This document shows, piece after piece, positions 8,007 to 15,337 of a stretch of 45,484 nt of DNA. The stretch is from Thermohalobaculum sp964576075 (GTDB lineage: Bacteria; Pseudomonadota; Alphaproteobacteria; Rhodobacterales; Rhodobacteraceae): positions 1 to 45,484 of the forward strand of contig CAZNTX010000024.1 in NCBI GenBank assembly GCA_964576075.1, in the 5' to 3' direction. Numbering within the stretch: position 1 is the first letter of the stretch; the number at the start of each line of letters is the position of its first letter. The translations under genes were made by a program, and so were the position numbers. Under the pieces are notes generated by a model. The model saw only the letters and a program-made list of their open reading frames with translations. It had not been told where the DNA came from and made no database searches.

Positions 8007-9089
8007 ATGTTCGACTGCAACGTCGCCGGGAGCAAGCTCGCTTGCGTGTTCGAGATGCCCCGCTCGGCCGGGAAGGTCGTGGTCTTCGAGGGCGCGCGCT
8101 TCGAGTTCGAGTTCGATCTCGGCCCTGTGGCAAAGACCGACTGGGCCAAGCGCTTCGCCAAGACCTACGAGAAGAAGCTCGCCGAGGAGTGCCGCGGGCT
8201 CGCCGACCTGGCGCGCCAGACCGAGGCGCTCGACCGGGTGGTGGCGGGGCAGGTGAAGGCGGGGCGGATCGCCTCGGAGGGCGATCTCGGCGCCTTTCTC
8301 GAGGAGGAGAGCGCGCAGATCTGCGCGATGTGGGACAAATGGACCGGCTCCCTCTTCGCCAAGGCCCGCAAGAAGGCGCTCGAGGCCGCGCTGAAGGAGC
8401 GGCGCGGCGAGCACGATGCGGCGGTTCAGGCGGCGGAGAAGAAGGCGCGGGAGAAGATCACCAAGGTCCCCTATTTCTCCTATGCCGCGGCGGCGGCGAG
8501 CCTTGCGACGACGCCGGTGACCGGGCCTGCCGGGGTGCTCTCGGCGCTCGCGGCGATCGGCAAGACGGTGGCGGCGCGGATGAAGCAGGTGGAGTCGCGG
8601 GAGAAGGCGCTCAACCAGCTCGCGCTCGAGCACAAGGCGGTGGAGGCCGATCTCAAGACGCTCGCCGACGCGCTCGCTGCGATGGGCCGGCGGGTCGAGA
8701 CCATGGGCCGGGCGGCGGATGCGGCCCGGACCGAGGCGGTGGCGGCCAGGGCGGATGCCGAGACGCTGCGCCAGGAGGGGGCGGAGGCCGAGCGCGCCGC
8801 GCGCGACCTCACCGGCGGGGAGAAGGCCGCGGCGGAGGGCTTCGCGGCGAGCTTGCGCAAGGCGGCGGCGGAGCGCGTCGCCCAGGCCGACCGGGCGGCG
8901 GAGCTCGACCCCGGGCCGGCCGCGGCGGCGCTCGCGGAGCTGAAGGCGGCGGAGAAGGCGCTGCAGGCCGCGCTGAGGGGAGACCGGGCAGCCATCGTCG
9001 CGGCGGCCAAGTCGCGCAAGGACGCGCTCGACATGGCGCGGGAGACCGCCACCGTCGCCGCCAAGATCGCCAAGGCGTTCGGCGGCTGA
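8007..9089 (+). CDS. Orphan coiled-coil protein downstream of pyrE
   Basis: I do not recognise a family. The 360-residue protein has a short beta-like N-terminus (residues 1-40), a charged helical region (45-150), a small hydrophobic and Gly/Ala/Thr-rich segment (about 155-190), then a long Ala/Glu/Lys/Arg-rich coiled-coil stretch (about 195-340). There is no signal peptide. The ATG at 8007 follows GGGGAGGGGG. It starts 29 nt after pyrE on the same strand and ends four bases from the converging VOC gene. The hydrophobic segment could be a membrane hairpin. Confidence 0.8.
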   Translation: MFDCNVAGSKLACVFEMPRSAGKVVVFEGARFEFEFDLGPVAKTDWAKRFAKTYEKKLAEECRGLADLARQTEALDRVVAGQVKAGRIASEGDLGAFLEEESAQICAMWDKWTGSLFAKARKKALEAALKERRGEHDAAVQAAEKKAREKITKVPYFSYAAAAASLATTPVTGPAGVLSALAAIGKTVAARMKQVESREKALNQLALEHKAVEADLKTLADALAAMGRRVETMGRAADAARTEAVAARADAETLRQEGAEAERAARDLTGGEKAAAEGFAASLRKAAAERVAQADRAAELDPGPAAAALAELKAAEKALQAALRGDRAAIVAAAKSRKDALDMARETATVAAKIAKAFGG

Positions 9090-9093
9090 GCGC

Positions 9094-9483
9094 TCAGGCG
9101 GGGTTGGAGAGTTCGATCAGATTGCCGTCCGGGTCGCGGATATAGATGGAGCGGAGCGGGCCCGTGGCGCCCGTCTTGGCGACCGGGCCCTCCTCGATCT
9201 CGATCCACTCCGCTTCGAGCCGGCGGGCGAGGTCCTCCACCGGCTCGAGGGTGAGGAAGCAGAGATCGGCCGAGCCCGGCATCGGCGCCTTGGCATGGGG
9301 CTCGTATTCTCGGCCCGCCCGGTGGAGGTTGATCTTCTGGGAGCCGAAGGCCAGCGCGCGCCGCCCCTCGCCGAAGCGCACCTCCGTCATGCCGAGATGG
9401 CGGGTGTAGAAGGCCACCGTCCGGTCGATGTCCGACACGGTGAGCACGAGATGGTCGAGGCTCTGGATCGCGGGCGGGGCCAT
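9094..9483 (-). CDS. VOC (glyoxalase/bleomycin resistance) family protein
   Basis: This is a single vicinal-oxygen-chelate module pair of 129 residues: LDHLVLTVSDIDRTVAFYTR at the start and IYIRDPDGNLIELSNP at the end. The metal ligands of the family would be His11 near the start and the Glu in LIEL. This short form is common as a metal-dependent isomerase, lyase or ring-opening dioxygenase, and the substrate cannot be deduced. It converges on the coiled-coil gene with only 4 nt between the stops. Confidence 0.88.
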   Translation of the reverse strand: MAPPAIQSLDHLVLTVSDIDRTVAFYTRHLGMTEVRFGEGRRALAFGSQKINLHRAGREYEPHAKAPMPGSADLCFLTLEPVEDLARRLEAEWIEIEEGPVAKTGATGPLRSIYIRDPDGNLIELSNPA

Positions 9484-9537
9484 GGGATATGGCTAGCCCC
9501 GGGCGCCCGCGGGCGCAAGCGGCGAGGGAGGCGCGCG

Positions 9538-10392
9538 ATGACGGCAGGTCCCGAGGCGGCGGAGGCGCCCCGCCCGGTCGACTGGATCGGCCGCACCGAG
9601 CGCCGTGCGGACCCGATGGACCCCTGGCCCGCCGCCGCGCTGATCGCCACCCTGGAGCTCGACCGCCCGGTCCCGGGCGCGGGGGACCCGCTGCCGCTCT
9701 TCTGGCACTGGATGCATTTCAAGGAAGCCGCGCCGCGCTCGGCCCTCGGGCCGGACGGGCATCCGGCGCTCGGCGGCTTCCTGCCGCCGGTGGCCGAGCC
9801 GCGGCGGATGTGGGCGGGCGGACGGCTCGTCCGCCATGGCGATCTGCCCCTCGGGCGCCCGGCGGAGCGGGTCTCGACGATCCTCGACGTCGCCGAGAAG
9901 ACCGGCCGCTCGGGGCCGCTCACCTTCGTCACGCTGCGCCACGAGATCGCCGGCGCCGCGGGCCTCGCCGTCGTCGAGGAGCAGGACATCGTCTATCGGG
10001 CGGACCCCGACCCCGCCGCACCGCCGCCCGCGCCCAAGCCTGCGCCGACCGACGAGACCGCGCGGGCCGCCTGGGACTGCGACGAGACCGTTCTGTTCCG
10101 CTACTCCGCCCTCACCTTCAACGGCCACCGCATCCACTACGACCTGGCCCATGCGCGCGAGACCGAGGGCTATCCGGGGCTCGTGGTGCACGGGCCCTTG
10201 CTGGCGACGCTGTTGCTCGAGCTCGCCACCGGCCTCGCCGGCCCGCCGCGGCGCTTCGCCTTCCGCGCGACGGCCCCGGTCTTCGCCCGCGAGCGCTTCG
10301 AGACCTGCGCCCGGGCCGAGGCGCATGGGCTCGCGCTCTGGGTCCGCGGCGCCGACGGCCGCCTCGCGATGACCGCCGAGGCCCGCTGGTGA
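9538..10392 (+). CDS. MaoC/FAS1-like hotdog hydratase (mesaconyl-C4-CoA hydratase type)
   Basis: The 284-residue protein has a double-hotdog arrangement. An N-terminal FAS1-like dehydratase half includes FWHWMHF and GGFLPPV, and a C-terminal half includes FNGHRIHYDLAHARETEGYPG followed by VHGPLLATLL. Its His and the VHGP loop match the hydratase motif. This layout is that of HTD2-like proteins and 3-methylfumaryl-/mesaconyl-CoA hydratases. No other methylaspartate or 3-hydroxypropionate pathway gene is in the window, so the substrate is unresolved. The ATG at 9538 is 54 nt from the divergent VOC start. Confidence 0.82.
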   Translation: MTAGPEAAEAPRPVDWIGRTERRADPMDPWPAAALIATLELDRPVPGAGDPLPLFWHWMHFKEAAPRSALGPDGHPALGGFLPPVAEPRRMWAGGRLVRHGDLPLGRPAERVSTILDVAEKTGRSGPLTFVTLRHEIAGAAGLAVVEEQDIVYRADPDPAAPPPAPKPAPTDETARAAWDCDETVLFRYSALTFNGHRIHYDLAHARETEGYPGLVVHGPLLATLLLELATGLAGPPRRFAFRATAPVFARERFETCARAEAHGLALWVRGADGRLAMTAEARW

Positions 10393-10460
10393 GCCCCGGC
10401 TTGCAAGCGCCGGCCCGCGGCCTAGCCTCACCCGGGCATCCGAACCCCGGGAGATCCCCC

Positions 10461-11366
10461 ATGCGCGCCTTGAGCCTCGCCATTCTCGGCCTCCTCGCCG
10501 CCTGCGCCGCCTCGACGGCGGGGCCCGCCCCCACGGGCCACCCGCTCGAGGGCGTGATCTGGGATGTCGCCGCCGGCCGCGAGATCGACGAGGACGCCCT
10601 CGTCGACGCGCTCTCCCGCGCCGATGTGGCGATCCTCGGCGAGATCCACGACAACGCGCTCCACCACCGCCGCCAAGCCGACCTGATCGCGGCCTTGGAG
10701 CCCGCCGGCGTCGCCTTCGAGATGGTGCCGGAGGCGAGCGAGGAGGGCATCGCCGTCTTCCGCGGCCAAGGGGGTGCGCTCGGCGAGATCGGCCCGGCGA
10801 TCGGCTGGGAGCGGCTCGGCTGGCCGGACTGGGCGTTCTACCGCCCGGTCTTCGAGGCGGTGGGCGAGGCCTATATCGCCGGCGGCGGGGTGGACCGCGA
10901 GCGTCTGTCGCTCGCCATGGCCGCGGGCGCCGGGGCGGGCTTCGGGCCCGGCTTCGCAGCCTACGGCCTCGGCCAACCGCTCACGCCCGCGCAGCAAGCC
11001 GCGGCGGAGGCGGAGATGATCGCCTCCCATTGCGACGCCCTCCCCGCGGAGGCCGCCCCCGGCATGGTCGAGGCCCAGCGCCTGCGCGACGCGCGATTCG
11101 CCCATGCGGTGCGCCGGGCCGCGGCGGCGGGCGGCGGCGGGCAGGCGGTCCTCGTCACCGGCAACGGCCATGCGCGGACCGACCGGGGCGTCCCCGCCTA
11201 TCTCGCCGCCAGCGTGCCGGGCGCGCAGGTGCTCTCGCTGGGGCAGGTGGAGGTCGACCCCGCCCGCCCGGCGCTCGCCGACTATCCGGACGGCGCGCTG
11301 CCCTACGATTTCGTCTGGTTCTCGCCCCCGGCGGAGCGGCCGGACCCCTGCGCGGCCTTCCGGTGA
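10461..11366 (+). CDS. ChaN-family heme-binding lipoprotein
   Basis: The 301-residue protein starts with a lipoprotein signal peptide (LLAAC, lipidated Cys15). It then shows the ChaN/TIKI-like fold (DUF399) motifs: LGEIHDNALHHRRQADLI near residue 60, FEMVPE, WDWAF-type helices (here WPDWAFYRP) and a C-terminal VLVTGNGHARTDRGV segment. Campylobacter ChaN binds cofacial heme and is linked to iron uptake; related eukaryotic TIKI proteins are proteases. No iron-uptake gene is adjacent. It is separated by 68 nt from the upstream hydratase gene. Confidence 0.87.
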   Translation: MRALSLAILGLLAACAASTAGPAPTGHPLEGVIWDVAAGREIDEDALVDALSRADVAILGEIHDNALHHRRQADLIAALEPAGVAFEMVPEASEEGIAVFRGQGGALGEIGPAIGWERLGWPDWAFYRPVFEAVGEAYIAGGGVDRERLSLAMAAGAGAGFGPGFAAYGLGQPLTPAQQAAAEAEMIASHCDALPAEAAPGMVEAQRLRDARFAHAVRRAAAAGGGGQAVLVTGNGHARTDRGVPAYLAASVPGAQVLSLGQVEVDPARPALADYPDGALPYDFVWFSPPAERPDPCAAFR

Positions 11367-11380
11367 GCGCCGGGCGCGCC

Positions 11381-11635
11381 TCAGCCGCCCTTGCGCAGGA
11401 GGAAGACGAGCGCGCCGTCCGCCTCCTCGCTCTCGGCGAGGAGCGCGTGGCCCTGTTCGGTGCAGAAATGCGGGATGTCGATCCGCGCCGCCGGATCGTC
11501 GGCGACGACGCGGAGCACGGCGCCGGGGCCGAGCCCCTGCAGCCGCTTGCGGGTCTTGAGCACCGGCAGCGGGCAGAGCAGGCCGCGGGCGTCGAGCTCG
11601 GCCTCCGGGGCCGGCGGGGGAAGGGTCTCGTCCAT
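11381..11635 (-). CDS. TusA-family sulfur carrier protein
   Basis: The 84-residue protein is a TusA/SirA/YeeD-type sulfur carrier. After a short Pro-rich start it has LDARGLLCPLPVLKTRKRL, in which the Cys of CPxP carries persulfide, followed by the beta-alpha-beta core ending in ALVFLLRKG. It converges on the ChaN-like gene and is divergent from the SoxX-like gene; its CAT start at 11633-11635 overlaps a rightward ATG at 11634. The neighbouring SoxX-like cytochrome suggests a role in sulfur oxidation rather than tRNA thiolation, but that is inference. Confidence 0.9.
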   Translation of the reverse strand: MDETLPPPAPEAELDARGLLCPLPVLKTRKRLQGLGPGAVLRVVADDPAARIDIPHFCTEQGHALLAESEEADGALVFLLRKGG

Positions 11636-11728
11636 GCCCTTCAGCTAGCGGGGCGGGCGGCGGCGCTCAAGGCCCTCCTCGCCGCGCCGGCGCTCGCCGA
11701 TGCGCCGGGGCCGGCCGTCGCGGCCTAT

Positions 11729-12739
11729 GTGATCGTCGACGCGGCCCGGATCGAGGAGAGCCTGACGGGCGCGCCGGGCGATCCCCTCCGCGGCGCCCGG
11801 CTCTATGCCGACCGCGCGCGGGCCGCCTGCGCCCTCTGCCATGGCGCGCCCGTGCCCGCCCCGGGGCCGGCCGAGGGGCCCGGCTCGGCGGCTCCGCCCG
11901 GACAGGCCGCCGGCGACGGCGGGCGCCCGTTCCTCCCTGCGGTGGCGGACGGCGACCGTGCCGCCGATGGGCGCGGCCCGGGGGGCGTCGCCTCCGAGGC
12001 GCCGGGGGCACGGGATGCGGCCGTGCGCCCCCCCGCTGCCGAGATCGCCCCCGACGCGCCGCCGTCCAGCGCGCCCGGGAACGCCGGGGACGGCGACGCC
12101 GTGCGCCGGGGCGAGGCGGGAGAGGCCGTGCGCCGCGATCCACACGCCGAGGCGGATGTCGGGGATGGCGCGGCGATGCCCGGCGGCCGCTCGGCGGAGG
12201 ACGCGGAGCCCCCGGGAGCCGAGGCGGATCCAGGACCCGGAACCGGCCTGGCGGGTGCGCCCGAGGCCCCGCCGGCCGATCCCGAGACCGCTGCAGAGCC
12301 AGCGCAGGCGGACGGGCCGGCCCCCGCGGTCGCCCCGCTGCCGCCTGCCCGAGCTCTGCCGGGCGCGGCCGTCGCCGAAGGCCCGACGCCAACGCCGGAC
12401 GCAGACGCCGGCCTCCGCGATGCGCCCTCCGAGGCGGGCGAAGACGGCACGGGACCCGGTCCCGGTGCGAGCGCTGCGGGCACGCCGGTCGATCTGGCCG
12501 AGCGCGATGCGGTGCGGGGCCCGCGGCTCGACCGGGTGGGCGCGCGGCTCGCACCGGGCGAGATCCGGCTCTGGCTCGTGGCGCCGCAGGTGCTCGCCCC
12601 TGGCACCCCGATGCCGGCCTACCATGCCGCCGGGCAACGGCGCGGGGCGGAGGATCCGCTGCACGGCGGTCCCTGGCTCACGGCCGGCGAGATCGAGAAC
12701 CTCGTCGCCTATCTCTCGGGTCTCGGAACCGGGGACTGA
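11729..12739 (+). CDS. SoxX-like c-type cytochrome with a long low-complexity insert; start unresolved
   Basis: From the GTG at 11729 (336 residues) the N-terminal piece reads like SoxX: ESLTGAPGDPLRGARLYADR, then the heme motif CALCH at residues 34-38. The C-terminal piece is also SoxX-like: GPRLDRVGARLAPGEIRLWL, the likely distal Met295 in PGTPMPAYH, and WLTAGEIENLVAYLSGL. Between them, at about residues 42-255, lies a Pro/Ala/Gly/Asp/Glu-rich insert absent from ordinary SoxX, where heme motif and Met are about 65 residues apart. Upstream in the same frame a signal-peptide-like segment (ALKALLAAPALA, from about 11664) has no in-frame start nearby. An ATG at 11634 with GGGGAAGGG upstream is one base out of phase. 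SoxX normally pairs with SoxA, which is not in the window. Confidence 0.7.
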   Translation: MIVDAARIEESLTGAPGDPLRGARLYADRARAACALCHGAPVPAPGPAEGPGSAAPPGQAAGDGGRPFLPAVADGDRAADGRGPGGVASEAPGARDAAVRPPAAEIAPDAPPSSAPGNAGDGDAVRRGEAGEAVRRDPHAEADVGDGAAMPGGRSAEDAEPPGAEADPGPGTGLAGAPEAPPADPETAAEPAQADGPAPAVAPLPPARALPGAAVAEGPTPTPDADAGLRDAPSEAGEDGTGPGPGASAAGTPVDLAERDAVRGPRLDRVGARLAPGEIRLWLVAPQVLAPGTPMPAYHAAGQRRGAEDPLHGGPWLTAGEIENLVAYLSGLGTGD

Positions 12740-13595
12740 GACCAACTCCCGTCGGGCGTGGCGCATGCGGGGGAGGCCCCGAGCGGCGCGGGCGGGGACC
12801 GCCATAGCGGCCGGACGGAGGGGGGCGACGGTCGGACCGCGTCCGCTCCGCCCCGGTTTCGCCGCCGTCGCGCGACGCCGCGCGCTGCGGGCCTCGGGCG
12901 AGCGCAAGCTCTCCGCCCGGCCGCGCCACCCCGCGCGGGACCCCCGACGCCTCGGGACGCGCGAAACGGCTTCCCCCCCGCGCCGACGCCGATCGCGCAG
13001 CGCGAACCCGCTGGAAACCCGAAGCGAATCCTGTTCGCCGACGAGGTGCGGGTGGGCCGCGAGACCCCGATCGCCCGCCGCTCGGCCAGGCGCGGCGCGC
13101 GGCCTCGGGGGTGCTCTTCCGCAACGGCAAGCTTGCCGCCACATCAACGGACAGGGGGGAGGCCGCCCCGACCCCATCGAGGGGTCGCGGCGGCCCGATC
13201 CGGGCCGTGGCCCGTCTCGCGCCTGTGGGGTCGATCGATCGTCCGCCGGGACGACGGGCGCGTGGGTCGGGGGTGGGGCGCGTCGCTTCCGGGAGAGGCC
13301 GCCGGCGTGGCTCCGTGGCGGGCGTGGGGGCGCTGCGCTGCGCCGGGGTCGGGCGCCGCGGCGGCTGTGCACGCGGGCGCCGGAGGGGCCGGCCGGTTGC
13401 CGGGGCCGGGCGTCGGCCGGGATGGGCGCGCTTCGGGCGCGGGAGCGTGCGGCCCGGAGCGACCGGCTGTCGGCGGCGTCCGAGAGGGCGGCGGGCCGGC
13501 GCGTTGGGCGGGAGGGCATCGCTCCGCCGCGGCCCGCGGGAGAGCGGCGCAGAGGTGCGGCATGGGGCCTGGCTTCGCGGCCGTTGGGCCGGCTG
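12740..13595. other. 856-nt gene-free stretch
   Basis: No protein family, RNA gene or transposon end is recognisable. Open frames on both strands are Arg/Gly/Pro-rich and differ completely in composition from the neighbouring real genes. It lies between the SoxX-like gene and the stop of the leftward ribbon-helix-helix gene, so it is a convergent intergenic region, but far longer than needed for terminators. It may be decayed coding DNA. Confidence 0.5.
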
Positions 13596-13853
13596 TCAGG
13601 GCGCGGGGCGGGTGCCGGGGGCTCGGCGGAGGGTTTCGAGCACGTGCACGCGGATCGCCGAGGCCAGGGAGGCCGGCGGCGTTCGCGCGGCGTCGATCTC
13701 CGCGGCGAGGGCGTTGACCGAGAGCCCGCGGGCCGCAGCGATCTCGCGGAAGGCGTCCCAGAAGGCGCGCTCGAGGCTTACCGAGGTGCGGTGGCCGTGC
13801 AGGGTGAGCGAGCGCTTGACCGGACGGTCGGGGCGGTCGGGCGGCTCAGCCAT
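13596..13853 (-). CDS. Ribbon-helix-helix domain protein
   Basis: The 85-residue protein has an RHH_4-type (DUF1778-like) fold: KRSLTLHGHRTSVSLERAFWDAFREIAAARGLSVN split over a beta strand and two helices. This suggests a small dimeric DNA-binding protein. The ATG at 13853 overlaps the end of the upstream DUF4169 reading frame by 8 nt, so the two are translationally coupled. A DUF4169-RHH pair downstream of fumC is a recurring alphaproteobacterial arrangement. Its target is unknown. Confidence 0.87.
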   Translation of the reverse strand: MAEPPDRPDRPVKRSLTLHGHRTSVSLERAFWDAFREIAAARGLSVNALAAEIDAARTPPASLASAIRVHVLETLRRAPGTRPAP

Positions 13854-14517
13854 CGTCCTCGGGCGGCGTTTCGGCGGGGCGCTCGCGGCGGTGGGCCTCG
13901 TGGGCGCGGGCCTCGCGCTCGGCGCGGGCCTCGGCGAGCCGGCGGACCGGCTTGGCCTGCCCGTGGCGCGCGGCGTTGGCGTCGGCCTCGGCGCGGGCGG
14001 CGTCGCGGGCGCGGGCCTTGCGGGCGCGGCGGAGATTGATCGGACGGTCGGCCATCGCGCGGAGATCCTTGGCGAAATGGACGCGGGAGAGGCCGTGCTC
14101 CACCCGCCGGTCGGTCTCGGTATAGCCGAGGCGGGGATAGAGGGCGAGGGCTCCGGCCATGGCGGCGTTGGTGTAGAGCGTGACCCGCGGATGGCCGCGG
14201 GCGCGCCCCTCCGCCTCGGCGGCGGCGAGGAGGGCGGGGCCGAGCCCCCGGCCCTGGGCTGCGGGGTCGACCGCGAGGTTCTCCACATGCCAGTCGGCGC
14301 CCTGAGCATAGGCCAGGACGAAGCCGTCCGGCGCGCCTGCGACCCAGACCCGGCCCGCGGCGATGGCGGCGGGGAAGTCCTGCAGCATCGGCGGGGGCTC
14401 CCGGCCGATGGCGGCGACATAGGGCGCATAGGCCGCCCGCGCGATCTCGGCGAGGCGGGGCGCGTCCGCGGCGCGCGCCGGCCTGACGGCATCCGCGCCG
14501 TCCTGGCGCTGTCGCAT
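13846..14517 (-). CDS. GNAT acetyltransferase fused in frame to DUF4169
   Basis: One 223-residue frame holds two modules. Residues 1 to about 152 are a GNAT N-acetyltransferase: the acetyl-CoA loop AAQGRGLGPALL after VENLAVDP, and the C-terminal strand LYPRLGYTETDRRVEHG. Residues 155-223 are a complete DUF4169 protein, normally a separate gene, beginning MADRPINLRRARKAR. The junction is KDLRA then MADRP, with no stop between. An AAGGA 10 bases before the inner ATG (14055) could still allow DUF4169 to be made alone. The ATG at 14517 has AAGGGAG upstream. The acetylated substrate is unknown. Confidence 0.85.
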   Translation of the reverse strand: MRQRQDGADAVRPARAADAPRLAEIARAAYAPYVAAIGREPPPMLQDFPAAIAAGRVWVAGAPDGFVLAYAQGADWHVENLAVDPAAQGRGLGPALLAAAEAEGRARGHPRVTLYTNAAMAGALALYPRLGYTETDRRVEHGLSRVHFAKDLRAMADRPINLRRARKARARDAARAEADANAARHGQAKPVRRLAEARAEREARAHEAHRRERPAETPPEDDG

Positions 14518-14618
14518 TTCGCTCGCACTCCCTTCCAGACGGACCGTCCGCGTCGAGAATGGGGCAAGCGGGCGTCCGGTGCAACGAACCGTGCCGTTCG
14601 ACGCAGGGTCGGAGCGGC

Positions 14619-14647
14619 TTGCTGTTCGGATTTTCGATCGCTATAAT
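14619..14647 (+). promoter_or_regulatory. Sigma70-type promoter for the VPxPA-CTERM gene
   Basis: A perfect -10 hexamer TATAAT (14642-14647) sits 17 nt after TTGCTG (14619-14624, 3 of 6 matches to the -35 consensus). It lies in a small AT-rich island in otherwise very GC-rich DNA, 35 nt before the start codon. Confidence 0.65.
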
Positions 14648-14682
14648 TACAACGGTTTATGTATTGATGAGGGAGCTTACCG

Positions 14683-15330
14683 ATGCGCATTCGCCCCGCC
14701 CTGGTTCTGGGAGTCTTTCTTTCCCTGCCGGCCACCGCGGCCTCCGCCGTTAGCTATCTGCCCGTCGGCCCGCAAAACGACGTTCCGGTCGCCACGGTCG
14801 CGGCCGGGGGCTGGACGGAGGTCTGGGCCGGCACCTACGACTCCAGAAACGTCCCGCTCGCGCCGATCTTCGACCAGCTCGGGGATTACGTGATGCTCGC
14901 CGCGCGGCCGGTCGGGTCGAGCGAGTACGACCTGCTGGCCGTGGTCGAGTCGAGCTTCTTCGTGCCGCTGCAGACCGCCGAGGACGAGACGGTCCTGCAG
15001 AACGGGTCTGAATGGTACAAGAACGGCTGGTCGCTCGGCTTCGCCCTCGCGGGCGATCCGGTCAATCAGTTCAGTGCGGATACCATCTTCGACATCAACT
15101 CCGACCAGCGGATGAGTTGGCACACCAATATCGGGGTGTCCGGGCGGTCTCCGCTTCAAGCCGCTCAGGAGATCAGCTTCGGCTATCGCTCCGGCGAGAC
15201 TACCTCGTTCGGCACCAACTGGGAGCGGTTCATCCTCACCGCGGATGCGACGCCGGTGCCCGTGCCGGCGAGCTTCGCGCTGCTGGTGGGCGCGCTCGGT
15301 ATGCTCGCCGGGCTGCGACGGTTCGGCTGA
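14683..15330 (+). CDS. Secreted VPxPA-CTERM (exosortase-type) protein
   Basis: The 215-residue protein has an N-terminal signal peptide ending about ATAASA. A soluble middle of about 165 residues matches nothing I recognise. The C-terminus has the tripartite sorting plan of PEP-CTERM/VPLPA-CTERM proteins: VPVPA, a hydrophobic helix (SFALLVGALGMLAGL) and a basic end (RRFG). Such proteins are processed at the membrane by an exosortase, which is not in the window. The ATG at 14683 follows GATGAGGGAG, and the gene has its own TATAAT promoter. It is transcribed against both neighbours, as an insertion in the fumC-DUF4169 block. Confidence 0.85.
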   Translation: MRIRPALVLGVFLSLPATAASAVSYLPVGPQNDVPVATVAAGGWTEVWAGTYDSRNVPLAPIFDQLGDYVMLAARPVGSSEYDLLAVVESSFFVPLQTAEDETVLQNGSEWYKNGWSLGFALAGDPVNQFSADTIFDINSDQRMSWHTNIGVSGRSPLQAAQEISFGYRSGETTSFGTNWERFILTADATPVPVPASFALLVGALGMLAGLRRFG

Positions 15331-15337
15331 GCCGGGG

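Noticed and set aside
11381..12739. A complete sox (thiosulfate oxidation) cluster
   Set aside because: Only a TusA-family gene and a SoxX-like gene are present. SoxA, SoxYZ, SoxB and SoxCD are absent from the window.
12758..13717. Open frames over the 12740-13595 spacer as hypothetical proteins
   Set aside because: Composition is dominated by Arg, Gly and Pro in every frame, there is no sensible start, and the frames run into antisense of the ribbon-helix-helix gene.
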